Shown piece after piece: positions 1 through 8,405 of a DNA stretch of 64,000 bases. Below the pieces are notes generated by a model. The model did not search any database. It was given only the letters and a program-made list of their open reading frames with translations, and was not told the DNA's origin. Position numbers and translations under genes: made by a program. How positions within the stretch are numbered: the first letter of the stretch is position 1; every line of letters starts with the position of its first letter. The stretch lies in NCBI GenBank assembly GCA_947259975.1, contig CAMYOD010000003.1, positions 56,433 to 120,432 of the forward strand. The letters are read 5' to 3'. Source of the stretch: an uncultured Gammaproteobacteria bacterium. GTDB lineage: Bacteria > Pseudomonadota > Gammaproteobacteria > HyVt-429.

Positions 1-38
1 GCGTGTGGCGGCGGTGATTACGGAACGCAGTGAAGAAT

Positions 39-120
39 AAGAACAGGTACAAGGTACAAGGCTGGAACCGCTAGTGCCCAAAGTTATTCCTTGTAACTTG
101 AAACTTGCAACTTGCAGCTT
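39..120. repeat. Degenerate heptamer repeat region upstream of putP
   Basis: The left part has CAAG words (GGTACAAGGTACAAGG). The right part reads as consecutive 7-mers CTTGTAA, CTTGAAA, CTTGCAA, CTTGCAG. The two arms are partly complementary. Similar arrays occur at about 1567-1655, 6957-7275, 8176-8205, 40020-40097 and 41340-41478. Function unknown. Confidence 0.6.
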
Positions 121-131
121 TCGTTTACTAT

Positions 132-1565
132 ATGGCGACTGACACTACAGTTACAGTTACTTTCGTTGTCTACCTGCTCGTGCTGCTGGCCATCGGCATT
201 GCGGCCTGGCGGCGCACGCGGGATTTATCCGATTACATCCTCGGCGGGCGCAAACTGGGCAGTTGGGTCACCGCGCTGAGTGCCGGCGCCTCGGACATGA
301 GCGGCTGGTTGTTGCTGGGGCTGCCGGGGTTCGCCTATGCCGCGGGCCTCGAGGCGGTATGGATCGCTGCGGGGCTGCTGCTCGGCACGTATTTGAACTG
401 GCGTATCGTCGCGAGCCGTCTACGCCGGCAGACCGAACAGCATGGCAATGCCCTGACGCTGCCGGAATTTTTCGAGGCCCGCTTTGATGATCACAGCCGC
501 TTACTGCGCGTGATCGCGGCGTTTTTCATCCTGTTGTTTTTCATGTTTTATACCAGCTCCGGGCTGGCCGCCGGGGGCAAGTTGTTCAATGCCGTGTTCG
601 ACATCCCCTACGCCACCGCCGTCACGGTGGGTGCGCTGGCGGTGATCGGGTATACCTTCCTCGGCGGTTTCTTCGCGGTGTCGTGGACAGACCTGGTGCA
701 GGGTTTATTGATGGCGCTGGCCCTGGTGCTGGTGCCGGCCATGGCGATGGTGAGTCTCGGCGGGGCGGGTGATGCGCTAGAACGACTCGAAGCAGTGAAC
801 CCTCATCTGCTTTCTTTTTTCACCGGCAGCGACGGTCAACCGCTGACGTGGATTGCCATCGCCTCGCTGCTTGGCTGGGGGCTGGGCTATTTCGGCCAGC
901 CGCATATTCTCGCCCGCTTCATGGCCATTCATTCCTATAAGCGTCTGCCGCGGGCGCGACGCATCGCCGTAAGCTGGACCGCGATCACGCTGTGCGGCGC
1001 GCTGTTTGCCGGTCTGGCCGGCATCGGGGTGATGGAACCGCCGTTGACCGGCGCGGATAGCGAGAAGGTGTTCATATACCTTATTAACGGTCTACTGCAT
1101 CCGGTGCCGGCGGGAATTTGTCTTGCCGCGATTCTCGCGGCCATCATGAGCACGGCGGATTCGCAGCTGTTGGTGGCCTCGGCGGCACTCACGGATGACT
1201 TTTACAAGGGCTTGTTTCGCAAACACGCGAGCGAACGGGAGCTGGTGTGGGTCGGGCGCGGCACCGTGATCGGCATCGCGCTCCTGGCGTTGATGTTTGC
1301 CCTTGACCCACAAAGCAAGGTGCTGGATCTGGTGGCCTATGCCTGGGCCGGCTTCGGTGCCGCCTTCGGGCCGGCGATCATTCTCGCCTTGTTCTGGCCG
1401 CGCATGACACGCAACGGGGCTCTCGCCGGTATCGTCGTCGGCGCGGCGACAGTGATATCGTGGGAACGGGCAAGTGGCGGAATCTTTGAGCTCTATGAGT
1501 TGGTGCCGGGGTTCATTCTTTCAGCTGCCGCCATAATCACTGTGAGTCTTCTCGATAAGAGATAG
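132..1565 (+). CDS. putP: Sodium/solute symporter, PutP-type (sodium/proline)
   Basis: Inner-membrane sodium:solute symporter of the SSS family (LeuT fold), most like sodium/proline symporter PutP; 477 residues with about 12-13 hydrophobic segments. Diagnostic stretches are LGGRKLGSWVTALSAGASDMS near residue 40, GYTFLGGFFAVSWTDLVQG near 180, and IMSTADSQLLVASAA near 350, a sodium-site segment of the family. I chose the ATG at 132. The in-frame TTG at 105 lies inside an intergenic heptamer repeat and adds non-conserved residues. It stands alone, with no putA nearby, so it probably serves uptake of proline as osmolyte or nutrient. A related solute is possible because SSS specificity is hard to read from sequence. 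Confidence 0.85.
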   Translation: MATDTTVTVTFVVYLLVLLAIGIAAWRRTRDLSDYILGGRKLGSWVTALSAGASDMSGWLLLGLPGFAYAAGLEAVWIAAGLLLGTYLNWRIVASRLRRQTEQHGNALTLPEFFEARFDDHSRLLRVIAAFFILLFFMFYTSSGLAAGGKLFNAVFDIPYATAVTVGALAVIGYTFLGGFFAVSWTDLVQGLLMALALVLVPAMAMVSLGGAGDALERLEAVNPHLLSFFTGSDGQPLTWIAIASLLGWGLGYFGQPHILARFMAIHSYKRLPRARRIAVSWTAITLCGALFAGLAGIGVMEPPLTGADSEKVFIYLINGLLHPVPAGICLAAILAAIMSTADSQLLVASAALTDDFYKGLFRKHASERELVWVGRGTVIGIALLALMFALDPQSKVLDLVAYAWAGFGAAFGPAIILALFWPRMTRNGALAGIVVGAATVISWERASGGIFELYELVPGFILSAAAIITVSLLDKR

Positions 1566-1566
1566 T

Positions 1567-1655
1567 CGCACGTTGCAAGATATAAGTGTCAAGTAGCCCC
1601 TTGTGTCATGTATCTTCTATCTTGTAACTTGCACCTTGTAGCTTGTCACTTGTAA
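1567..1655. repeat. Degenerate heptamer repeat region
   Basis: Between putP and the prenyltransferase gene. The right arm reads CTTGTAA, CTTGCAC, CTTGTAG, CTTGTCA, CTTGTAA in tandem. The left arm has GTTGCAAG and GTCAAG words. Same family as the array before putP. Confidence 0.6.
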
Positions 1656-1696
1656 ACGGCTTTCACGAGAATAATGGTCACACAACGGGAGACGAT

Positions 1697-2647
1697 ATGC
1701 CGTCCGCAGAGCCTTCGCTGACTTATCCATCCAACACGATCGGCCGTTACCTGTTAGCCACCCGGCCCGGGTTCCTCGGCGCCAGCGCGGCGCCGGTATT
1801 CATCGGCCTGGCTACGGCGTATTACACCGGGTTGGCCATCGATCCGCTGCGCGCCCTGCTCTGCCTCGTTGGCATTGTCCTGATTCATGCGGGCATCAAC
1901 GCGGTGAACGACTACTACGATGCCCAGATCGGTACCGATGCGATCAACACCGAACGGGTATACCCCTTCACCGGCGGCAGCCGCTTCATTCAAAACGGTG
2001 TTTTCACGCCAACACAAATGGGCAACTACGGCTTGCTGCTCCTGCTCGCCGGAGGCACGCTCGGCCTGGTGTTGGCGTGGCTGGTCGGGCCGGAACTGCT
2101 GATGCTGGGGGCGATCGGTCTTCTGCTGGGCTGGGGTTACTCGGCGCCGCCGTTGCTCCTGGCGGGCCGTGGCGTGGGTGAGCTCGCCGTCGCCCTCGGC
2201 TTCGGCGTGCTCATTCCGGTGGGCGCGGATTTTGTGCAACGGGAGACCTGGTCCACGCTGCCTCTGTGGGCCGGTGTTCCCTATGCGCTGTTGGTCGCCA
2301 ACATTCTCTATATAAACCAATTCCCGGATTTCCATGCCGACGCCGCCACCGGCAAACATCATTGGGTCGTGCGCCTGGGACTCGGGCGCGCCCGTTTCGT
2401 CTACTCGGTCATCATGGCGGTCGCCCTCGCGGTGCTGATCGTCGGCAACCAGCTGCATGTGTTGCCCGACGCCTGCCTGTTGACGATCATCGCCTTCGTC
2501 CCCGCCGCCGTCGCGGCACGCCAACTCCTGTCATTGGCCGGCACACCGGCCAGACTCGCGCCGGCGATTCGCCTCACCATTACTGCGGCCCTGGCCTACG
2601 GGCTGCTCATGACTCTGGGGCTGGTCATCGCCGCCCCGGGCGCCTGA
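1697..2647 (+). CDS. UbiA-family prenyltransferase, MenA-like
   Basis: Integral membrane prenyltransferase of the UbiA superfamily, 316 residues, 8-9 hydrophobic segments. The two Asp-rich motifs are NDYYDAQIGTDAIN near residue 70 and NQFPDFHADAATGK near 208. They bind the magnesium-diphosphate of the polyprenyl donor. The second motif with NQFPD and VVRLG resembles 1,4-dihydroxy-2-naphthoate prenyltransferases (MenA) more than UbiA or CyoE. No other menaquinone gene is in the window, so the aromatic acceptor is not settled. The ATG at 1697 follows GGGAGACG; the longer frame from TTG at 1643 runs through the repeat array and is unlikely. Confidence 0.75.
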   Translation: MPSAEPSLTYPSNTIGRYLLATRPGFLGASAAPVFIGLATAYYTGLAIDPLRALLCLVGIVLIHAGINAVNDYYDAQIGTDAINTERVYPFTGGSRFIQNGVFTPTQMGNYGLLLLLAGGTLGLVLAWLVGPELLMLGAIGLLLGWGYSAPPLLLAGRGVGELAVALGFGVLIPVGADFVQRETWSTLPLWAGVPYALLVANILYINQFPDFHADAATGKHHWVVRLGLGRARFVYSVIMAVALAVLIVGNQLHVLPDACLLTIIAFVPAAVAARQLLSLAGTPARLAPAIRLTITAALAYGLLMTLGLVIAAPGA

Positions 2648-2778
2648 CCACGGCATCGTCTATACTTTTTGTGTGGGAACCCGTCGAAGTTTTGACGGTC
2701 AGATACTCCTCGACGTCAAGAATCCGGCGAATCGGGCAGGATTTGCGCCAAAAACCCGTATCCTAGCGGGTATACTTT

Positions 2779-2807
2779 TTGCACAGGTTTTGGGCATAGT
2801 CTATAAA
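2779..2807 (+). promoter_or_regulatory. Sigma-70 promoter for the GGDEF gene
   Basis: TTGCAC at 2779-2784 and TATAAA at 2802-2807 with a 17-nt spacer, about 28 nt before the ATG at 2836. Confidence 0.6.
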
Positions 2808-2835
2808 ATCAGGGGCTTAGGCTCGAGTATCGATC

Positions 2836-4155
2836 ATGTTCATGCGCTACATACAGCGACTTCCATTGCGGATTCGGTTCCTGCTCGGCGCCGGCGCCAT
2901 TCTGGTGCCCATGATGGTGCTATCGGTGGCCGGCTATGTGCTGTTCACCAAGGTGGCCGGCACCACGGACGCATCCATCGAGGAAGTACGTGACCAATTG
3001 CTGCCCGTCGCGCGGTTGCAGACCTTGTTGCAACGTGCGGCGATGCCACCCAATGACTGGCTGATCCACGGCAACCCGCGGGAACAGACGGATTTCGCCG
3101 CCATCAGCAAGAACATCGATCAGGTATTTGTCGAGCTCCTGGGCTCCCCCATCGCCGAGGCAGAGAAAACGGGACATATCGCGCAGGCGCGGGAGAATTG
3201 GCACGCGGCCAAGACCCAGGCCGCGACCTTATTCGACCTGTCCTACCCGATCGCCGATATGGCCGCCGCCGCGGACAAGATGGAGGCATACGACACCACC
3301 ATCGACGCGGCGACCGAACACCTTGATAAGGTTTATGTGCTGGTGCAGGAAGAGCTTGCCGAGCAGCATGCGCAGGTGCATTTGATCAAGCGCTGGATCC
3401 AGGCATTAATCTTTGGTGCGTTTCTTTTCTCCGCACTGCTGGTATTTTTTGGCGCACTGATTCTGTCGCGCACGATCATACAACCCATCCATACCCTGGA
3501 CGACAGCGCCGCCTTGATCGGTGCCGGCGAACTCAACCACCGGGTGCCCATCAACAGCGACGACGAGCTCGGCCGTCTTGCGCGGACCTTCAACGAGATG
3601 GCCGGCAAACTTGAGCAGTTGGCGATTCGCGATGGTCTCACCGGCTTGTACAACAAGCGGGAGTTCGACCGTCGTTTGCATGAAGAACTGGAACGCGCGC
3701 GTCGTAACGGACGCCCGTTCGCACTGCTTATGATCGATGCGGATTACTTCAAGAAAATCAATGATGACTACGGCCATCTGGCCGGCGACCGGGTATTGCG
3801 CAAGCTCGCAAATCTGTTGAGTCAGGGGGTGCGGCCGGTGGATCACGCGGCGCGTTATGGCGGCGAAGAGTTCGCCATCATCCTGCCGGAAACCAGCACC
3901 AAAGAGGCCAACAAGACGGCAGAGCGTCTGCGCCGCGCGGTACAAATGCAGGAGATTGTCCTCGACGGCGACCGACGAATCCGCATTACCGTTAGCATCG
4001 GACTCGCCGGCTATCCGCGGGACGCCGCCTCCGCCAAGGCCCTGGTGGCCGCCGCGGACGAGGCCATGTATGCGGCCAAGGCGGGCGGGCGTAATCTGGT
4101 GCGGCAGTTCGTCGCGACGACGAGTGAGCCATCGGCGGCTTACGGCACCGGCTGA
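2836..4155 (+). CDS. Membrane diguanylate cyclase, HAMP-GGDEF
   Basis: Makes the second messenger c-di-GMP from two GTP. 439 residues: transmembrane helix about 12-36, periplasmic four-helix-bundle-like sensor about 37-185 with no recognisable ligand motif, second transmembrane helix about 188-210, HAMP domain (IIQPIHTLDD onward) about 210-262, then the GGDEF domain from RDGLTGLYNKREFDRRL. The active-site motif is GGEEF, intact. RPVD precedes it by five residues, matching the RxxD inhibitory site, so product feedback is expected. A c-di-GMP receptor (PilZ) is encoded about 2 kb downstream. It has its own promoter and is monocistronic. The signal is unknown. Confidence 0.9.
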   Translation: MFMRYIQRLPLRIRFLLGAGAILVPMMVLSVAGYVLFTKVAGTTDASIEEVRDQLLPVARLQTLLQRAAMPPNDWLIHGNPREQTDFAAISKNIDQVFVELLGSPIAEAEKTGHIAQARENWHAAKTQAATLFDLSYPIADMAAAADKMEAYDTTIDAATEHLDKVYVLVQEELAEQHAQVHLIKRWIQALIFGAFLFSALLVFFGALILSRTIIQPIHTLDDSAALIGAGELNHRVPINSDDELGRLARTFNEMAGKLEQLAIRDGLTGLYNKREFDRRLHEELERARRNGRPFALLMIDADYFKKINDDYGHLAGDRVLRKLANLLSQGVRPVDHAARYGGEEFAIILPETSTKEANKTAERLRRAVQMQEIVLDGDRRIRITVSIGLAGYPRDAASAKALVAAADEAMYAAKAGGRNLVRQFVATTSEPSAAYGTG

Positions 4156-4179
4156 CGCGCAGGACAGTTCTGGTATAAT
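4152..4179 (+). promoter_or_regulatory. Promoter for tRNA-Ala
   Basis: CTGACG at 4152-4157 and TATAAT at 4174-4179, 16-nt spacer, with the extended -10 context TGGTATAAT. The -35 overlaps the stop codon of the GGDEF gene. Confidence 0.65.
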
Positions 4180-4206
4180 CCCCCGCCCAGTTTCCAGAAC
4201 CCTCAT

Positions 4207-4282
<76 letters not shown>

Positions 4283-4292
4283 TTTCATCAAA

Positions 4293-4333
4293 GGGGTCAT
4301 TCTGCTTATTCTTGAAAAAAGCAGTATGTCCCC
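4293..4333. repeat. Short palindromic element with GGGGTCA/TGTCCCC ends
   Basis: GGGGTCATTCTGCTT and AAGCAGTATGTCCCC form an imperfect (13/15) inverted repeat around an 11-nt loop. The ends resemble those of the 16871-17054 element and the 33959-34008 palindrome. It could alternatively act as a tRNA-Ala 3' hairpin. Confidence 0.5.
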
Positions 4334-4363
4334 TCTTCTTTTGCTCGATATTTAACTAATCGG

Positions 4364-4392
4364 TTGACTTTTTATCGGGCGCTATTTATATA
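4364..4392 (+). promoter_or_regulatory. Strong sigma-70 promoter, leaderless ArsR gene
   Basis: TTGACT at 4364-4369, 17-nt spacer, TATATA at 4387-4392. The ATG at 4400 starts 8 nt after the -10, about where transcription should begin, so the mRNA is probably leaderless. Confidence 0.6.
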
Positions 4393-4399
4393 TAACCAT

Positions 4400-4774
4400 A
4401 TGGTTAAACATTCGTCAGCCGCGCTGGATCGGGTCTTCCATGCCCTCGCCGACCCCACCCGTCGCGCCATGCTGCAGCGGATCGCCGGCGGCGACTGCTC
4501 CGTGAGCGATCTGGCGCAACCCTTCAACATGTCACTGGCGGCGGTGTCCAAGCACATCACGGTGCTGGAGTCCGCCGGTCTGCTGCGCAGAAAGAAGGAA
4601 GGCCGTACCTCGTGGTGTTCGCTTGAACCCAAGGGCCTGCGCGCCGCGGAGGCATGGTTGCGCTATTACGAGAAGTTCTGGAATACACGGCTCGATGCCC
4701 TGGAATCGATATTAAAGAAATCAAAAATGACCAAAGGAGGACGACGTCATGGCAAATCCCCAACCGGTAAGTGA
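4400..4774 (+). CDS. ArsR-family transcriptional regulator
   Basis: A 124-residue winged-helix repressor of the ArsR/SmtB family. Family signatures are FHALADPTRRAMLQRI at the N terminus, the recognition helix region MSLAAVSKHITVLESAGLL, and the wing KKEGRTSWCSLEP. The metal-binding ELCVCDL motif is replaced by CSVSDLAQ, so it is not an obvious metal sensor. It belongs to the subgroup that pairs with SRPBCC/AHSA1 proteins. The next gene (AHSA1-like) starts 26 nt before this one ends, so they are co-translated. The start at ATG 4400 lies at the predicted transcription start. The alternative TTG at 4364 is the -35 box itself and is rejected. Confidence 0.85.
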   Translation: MVKHSSAALDRVFHALADPTRRAMLQRIAGGDCSVSDLAQPFNMSLAAVSKHITVLESAGLLRRKKEGRTSWCSLEPKGLRAAEAWLRYYEKFWNTRLDALESILKKSKMTKGGRRHGKSPTGK

Positions 4775-5192
4775 CACGTCACTGCAGATCGTCCGCACCG
4801 TGGATACGGATCCGCAGACCGTATTCGACGCCTGGACCCAACCGGAGTTGATAAAAAAATGGTTCGCGCCCGGCGATCATACAGTGCCGGCGGCCGAGGT
4901 CGACCTGTGCGTGGGTGGACGCTATCGCATCACCATGCAACAGCCGGACGGACACCAGGACATCAGCAGCGGGGCCTACAAGGAGATCGTGCCGGGACAA
5001 CGCCTGGTCATGACCTGGGCCTGGGAAGTGCCAGATGCGAAACAGACCCTTCTGACCGTGGAGTTTCGCGCCGTCGCCGGCGGTACCGAAATCACTTTGA
5101 CCCATGAAGACTTTCGCGATGCCGAACAGCGGGATCTGCATGACGAGGGTTGGCACGGCTGCCTGGACAATCTGCCAAAAGTTTTTATTTAA
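4749..5192 (+). CDS. SRPBCC (AHSA1-like) domain protein
   Basis: A 147-residue protein of the START/SRPBCC fold, AHSA1 subgroup: IVRTVDTDPQTVFDAWTQPE at the N terminus, GGRYRI in the middle and a C-terminal GWHGCLDNL, a hallmark of the group. It has a cavity for hydrophobic ligands; substrate unknown. The ATG is preceded by AAAGGAGG, a near-perfect Shine-Dalgarno inside the upstream arsR reading frame. Co-transcribed with the ArsR regulator, which probably autoregulates the pair. No catalytic role can be assigned. Confidence 0.85.
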   Translation: MANPQPVSDTSLQIVRTVDTDPQTVFDAWTQPELIKKWFAPGDHTVPAAEVDLCVGGRYRITMQQPDGHQDISSGAYKEIVPGQRLVMTWAWEVPDAKQTLLTVEFRAVAGGTEITLTHEDFRDAEQRDLHDEGWHGCLDNLPKVFI

Positions 5193-5340
5193 CGAAACAC
5201 AAAGAGGGAAGATTCGGGCACGGCCAGGGCTCACTCCAGCGCAAAAGAAACTGGGACGAGGCGCGAATAATGCTGGTGTCCGGCCGCTAATTCGAGTGGT
5301 GTAGAATCCTAGCCTTGTCTCAATTGATAGCGATGAGGTT

Positions 5341-6231
5341 ATGAGCGAACGCTTGATCAAGGTCGCCCTGGTGCAGCAGAACTGCGGTGCCGAGCGCGAT
5401 GATAATATGGCCTCGAGTATCGACGGTATCCGTGATGCCGCGGCCCGCGGCGCGAAACTCATCGTCCTGCAAGAACTGCACACAAGTCACTATTTCTGTC
5501 AGACCGAGGATGCGGAGAACTTTTCGCTTGCCGAGGCAATTCCTGGGCCCACCACCGACGAACTCGGCACCATCGCGGTAGAGCTTGGCGTGGTGATCGT
5601 CGGTTCCGTGTTCGAACGCCGCACGGCGGGGATCTATCACAACACCGCAGTGGTGGTGAATGCGAACGGCTCTGTGGCGGGCAGTTATCGCAAAATGCAT
5701 ATTCCGGACGATCCCGGCTATCACGAAAAATACTACTTCACCCCCGGCGATCTGGGCTTCACGCCGGTAGATACGCCGGCGGGCCGGCTCGGCGTGCTGG
5801 TGTGCTGGGATCAGTGGTACCCGGAAGCCGCGCGGCTGATGGCGCTGGCCGGTGCCGAGATCCTGATCTACCCCACCGCGATCGGCTGGGACCGCGACGA
5901 CGATGCCGCGGAGCAACAGCGCCAGTACGACAGCTGGCGGACCGTGCAGCGCGCCCACGCCATCGCCAACGGACTACCGCTGGTGTGCTGCAACCGGGTG
6001 GGCCACGAACCGGATCCGAGCGGCAAGACCACGGGCATCGATTTCTGGGGCGGCAGCTTTATCGCCGGGCCCCAGGGGGAAGTGCTGGCCGCGGCACCCA
6101 CGGATGTGCCGTCCGTGTTGGTGACCGAGGTCGACCTGGCGCGCTCGGAGAAGGTGCGCCAGATCTGGCCGTTTCTGCGCGACCGGCGGGTCGACGCCTA
6201 CGCCGGGCTGACCGAACGTTTTCGTAAGTAG
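5341..6231 (+). CDS. aguB: N-carbamoylputrescine amidase (nitrilase family)
   Basis: A 296-residue cytoplasmic carbon-nitrogen hydrolase. AguB converts N-carbamoylputrescine to putrescine, CO2 and ammonia in the agmatine route to polyamines. The nitrilase triad is visible: Glu in VLQELHTSHYF (near 43), Lys in YRKMHIPDDPG (near 120) and Cys in VLVCWDQWYPEAA (near 157). Substrate-subgroup signatures GYHEKYYFTPGD and YPTAIGWD match AguB. The agmatine deiminase partner AguA is not in the window. The gene is alone, with 148 bp upstream and no clear promoter. Confidence 0.88.
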   Translation: MSERLIKVALVQQNCGAERDDNMASSIDGIRDAAARGAKLIVLQELHTSHYFCQTEDAENFSLAEAIPGPTTDELGTIAVELGVVIVGSVFERRTAGIYHNTAVVVNANGSVAGSYRKMHIPDDPGYHEKYYFTPGDLGFTPVDTPAGRLGVLVCWDQWYPEAARLMALAGAEILIYPTAIGWDRDDDAAEQQRQYDSWRTVQRAHAIANGLPLVCCNRVGHEPDPSGKTTGIDFWGGSFIAGPQGEVLAAAPTDVPSVLVTEVDLARSEKVRQIWPFLRDRRVDAYAGLTERFRK

Positions 6232-6270
6232 ATCAAGTTCTTGTAGCACTGGTCGATAAGGATTACGGCG

Positions 6271-6948
6271 ATGGAAGATACGAACCTCAAACTTCAGGTC
6301 GGCGACGCCCTGCAACTGCAATTCGTGGATGACGACACGAAGGATCGCGTGTACGTGAAGGTCATCGGTTATCTGGACGGCCAAAGCGTGGTGGTAACCA
6401 ACCCCCGTATCAACGGCAATATTATGCTCATCCGCGAAGGCCAGGGTTTCATTGTGCGGCTGCTGTCCGGCAACCGGGTATTGGGTTTCAATTCCACGGT
6501 GATGCGCACCTGCGCCCGCCCCTACGCCTACCTCCACCTCAGCTATCCGAACGATACCCAGGAGATGGTGGTGCGTCGCGCACAGCGCGCCACCGTCGAC
6601 ATCATCGTGTCGGTACAGAACAAGCATCCGGAGCGCGCGACCGATAAAGCCGTTTCCGCCGTCATCCGCGACATGAGCACGGCGGGCTGTCTGATTACCT
6701 CACGCAGTCTCTTGGGTGAAGAGGATGACATCCTCGATCTGTCGGCACGGGTCAACGTCGGCAACGTGGAGGATTATTTGCGGCTGCCGGCGTCGATCAA
6801 GAACGTGCGCCATGAGCCGGATGCCACGAACCATAATGGCGACCCCTACCGCTACGGTATCGAGTTTCAGTTGGTCGAAGGGCACGACAGCCTGATGTTG
6901 CATGGCTTCGTCTACGAGCAGATCGCCAAGAATCTGCTCGATACATAA
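6271..6948 (+). CDS. PilZ-domain c-di-GMP receptor, YcgR-like
   Basis: 225 residues: an N-terminal YcgR-like beta-barrel domain (about 1-105) followed by a PilZ domain (about 107-220). The c-di-GMP motifs are present: RRAQR (RxxxR type) at the PilZ start and DMSTAGC (DxSxxG). YcgR proteins brake flagellar rotation when c-di-GMP is high. There are no flagellar genes here, so another output is possible. It lies 39 bp after aguB on the same strand and may be co-transcribed. The diguanylate cyclase gene is about 2 kb upstream. Confidence 0.85.
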   Translation: MEDTNLKLQVGDALQLQFVDDDTKDRVYVKVIGYLDGQSVVVTNPRINGNIMLIREGQGFIVRLLSGNRVLGFNSTVMRTCARPYAYLHLSYPNDTQEMVVRRAQRATVDIIVSVQNKHPERATDKAVSAVIRDMSTAGCLITSRSLLGEEDDILDLSARVNVGNVEDYLRLPASIKNVRHEPDATNHNGDPYRYGIEFQLVEGHDSLMLHGFVYEQIAKNLLDT

Positions 6949-7368
6949 ATTAAAGTGGCGAGGGACGAGGAGCCAGCAAAAATGCGTGCCGGAGCGCCGT
7001 GCTCGGGGCAAATAGACTGCAGTACATTACTTCGTGGCCGGTGCCTGCTCGTACCTAGCCGAGCTTCAAGATGCTAGCCGCAGGATACAAGTAAGAGCCC
7101 TTGACTCTTGGCGCCCGTCATTCCGGACACGCGCAGCGTGATCCACAATCCGGTGTGCGTTCGTGGGTCTCTGGGCTCCGGGTTCGGTACTGCGTACCGC
7201 GCCGGAATGAGGTAGAGAGAAACTTGTGCGCCGAATTTTGCACCTTGTTCCTCCTTCCCCGCGCCTGGTTCCTCTACCGTGATCCCTTGTTTTAGTTTGG
7301 CTCCAAGCGCATTTTTCTCCATACTATGAAAATCATCAGCATGAATCGCAACCTGGGAGATCGAAGCG
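6949..7368. other. Intergenic region, repeat-rich, no gene
   Basis: 420 bp without a supported gene. It opens with heptamer-like words CGAGGGA, CGAGGAG (6957-6975), contains a CATTCCGG palindromic repeat (7117-7210), and ends with pyrimidine-rich heptamer-like words CCTTGTT, CCTCCTT, CCTGGTT (about 7243-7275). The last 90 bp are the hinT leader. No convincing -35/-10 pair was found. Confidence 0.5.
7117..7210. repeat. Palindromic CATTCCGG intergenic repeat
   Basis: About 94 bp bounded by inverted TCATTCCGG and CCGGAATGA. Interspersed repeats with CATTCC/GGAATG ends are common in proteobacterial intergenic DNA. Only one copy was noticed in this window. Confidence 0.5.
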
Positions 7369-7713
7369 ATGACCGATTGCCTGTTTTGCAAAATGGTGGC
7401 CGGCGACATCAAACCGGATACGGTGTACGAAAACGATGAGGTACTCGCCTTTCGCGATATCAATCCGCAGACGCCGGTACACGTTTTGGTGATCCCCAAG
7501 CGTCATATCGCGACGACGAACGATCTAGAAGCGGGCGACGCGGAGTTGATTGGCAAGCTGTATCTCGTTGCCAAGCAGGTGGCAGAACAGGAAGGAATCG
7601 CGGAGCCGGGCTACCGAACGCTGATCAATTGCAATCGGGACGGGGGCCAGGCGGTTTACCATATCCACCTGCATCTCATGGGCGGGCGGCCCCTGGGCTG
7701 GCCGCCAGGCTAA
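7369..7713 (+). CDS. hinT: HIT-family purine nucleoside phosphoramidase HinT
   Basis: 114 residues, full length for HinT. It hydrolyses adenosine 5'-phosphoramidates such as aminoacyl-AMP. The N-terminal CLFCKMVAGDI is typical. The histidine triad HIHLHLMGG (HxHxHxx) lies near residue 101, followed by GGRPLGWPPG. The start is well placed after GGGAGATCG. It converges on the S24-domain gene, with a 12-bp gap. Confidence 0.93.
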   Translation: MTDCLFCKMVAGDIKPDTVYENDEVLAFRDINPQTPVHVLVIPKRHIATTNDLEAGDAELIGKLYLVAKQVAEQEGIAEPGYRTLINCNRDGGQAVYHIHLHLMGGRPLGWPPG

Positions 7714-7725
7714 ACGTCCAAGGCG

Positions 7726-8091
7726 CTACGCGGTCACAACGGGGATGTTATTGCACGCGCCGGGATAGTCGTAATGCTTGCGGTCTTTGCGGCGGCGGCC
7801 GACCCGCTGGATGATCACGCCCTTGACCTCGAACGGCGGGATGAGCTCCACCGCAGGATGCTCCGGATTCAGGTGGCGCAGCCAGGTACGGCCCTGCTCC
7901 TGCCAGTACTGCCCGAACCGCACCTCGCCCCCATAGTCGACCACGACGAAGGCCTCGTGACACGCCGCGAAACCCGGGTCGATAATCACGATGTTGCCGT
8001 CCTGGAACTCCGGCGCCATGCTGTCGCCGATGACACGCAGGGCAAACGGTTCGGTGATATCGGCGGTGCAACCGCCACCAGCTTCACTCAT
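7726..8091 (-). CDS. Stand-alone S24 (LexA/UmuD-like) peptidase domain
   Basis: 121 residues containing only the S24 catalytic fold, with no helix-turn-helix. The serine motif region is RVIGDSMAPEFQDGNIVIID near residues 19-38, with the Ser in GDSM as in LexA, UmuD and phage repressors. The strand that normally carries the catalytic Lys (vKrl) reads GEVRFGQY, so Lys appears replaced by Arg. The protein may bind rather than cleave, or another Lys may serve. The neighbours hinT and a TerB gene give no functional clue. It is not UmuD: there is no cleavage-site arm and no umuC. Confidence 0.7.
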   Translation of the reverse strand: MSEAGGGCTADITEPFALRVIGDSMAPEFQDGNIVIIDPGFAACHEAFVVVDYGGEVRFGQYWQEQGRTWLRHLNPEHPAVELIPPFEVKGVIIQRVGRRRKDRKHYDYPGACNNIPVVTA

Positions 8092-8405
8092 TACAGGATC
8101 GCCTCACAAGAGAACGCGCATTATATCGCCCCGCCGGGGTTGGCCCAAACGTTTGTGACCCGGGAAAAACAGGGAACCAGGGCAAGGTACGAGTATCGAG
8201 GCAGCAGGCGGATGAGAGCGCGTTCTCGCCGCGAATGCGCATAAGGTCACTCTTCGTGGCTTGAGGCCTGATCGGCGTGCATTTCGAATTTCTTGCCGCA
8301 GGGATCTTTATTCACAAGCGCGCTGTCACTATATTACTTCGTTAATGCCCAATATCACGCACCACCGGGGCCCCAGGGCATCCATGGGCAAGAGTCGAAA
8401 ATGAA
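8092..8405. other. Intergenic region between S24 and TerB genes
   Basis: 314 bp. AGAACGCGC at about 8112-8120 and its inverse GCGCGTTCT at about 8219-8227 flank both sides of a heptamer-like patch (CAAGGTA, CGAGTAT, CGAGGCA, 8180-8205). No gene is supported. A 22-codon minus-strand frame near 8250-8320 (NKDPCGKKFEM) has no good start and may be a remnant. Confidence 0.4.

Noticed and set aside
39-120. Heptamer arrays as a CRISPR array
   Set aside because: The period is 7 nt with no spacers of 25-40 nt, there are no cas genes, and the words are degenerate.
1754-2524. Long minus-strand open frame opposite the prenyltransferase
   Set aside because: Shadow frame: composition biased to Arg, Gln and His, no start signals, lies wholly within a conserved gene.
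7726-8091. LexA, UmuD or phage repressor
   Set aside because: No helix-turn-helix, no cleavage arm, the Lys motif is not conserved, and there are no phage or umuC neighbours.
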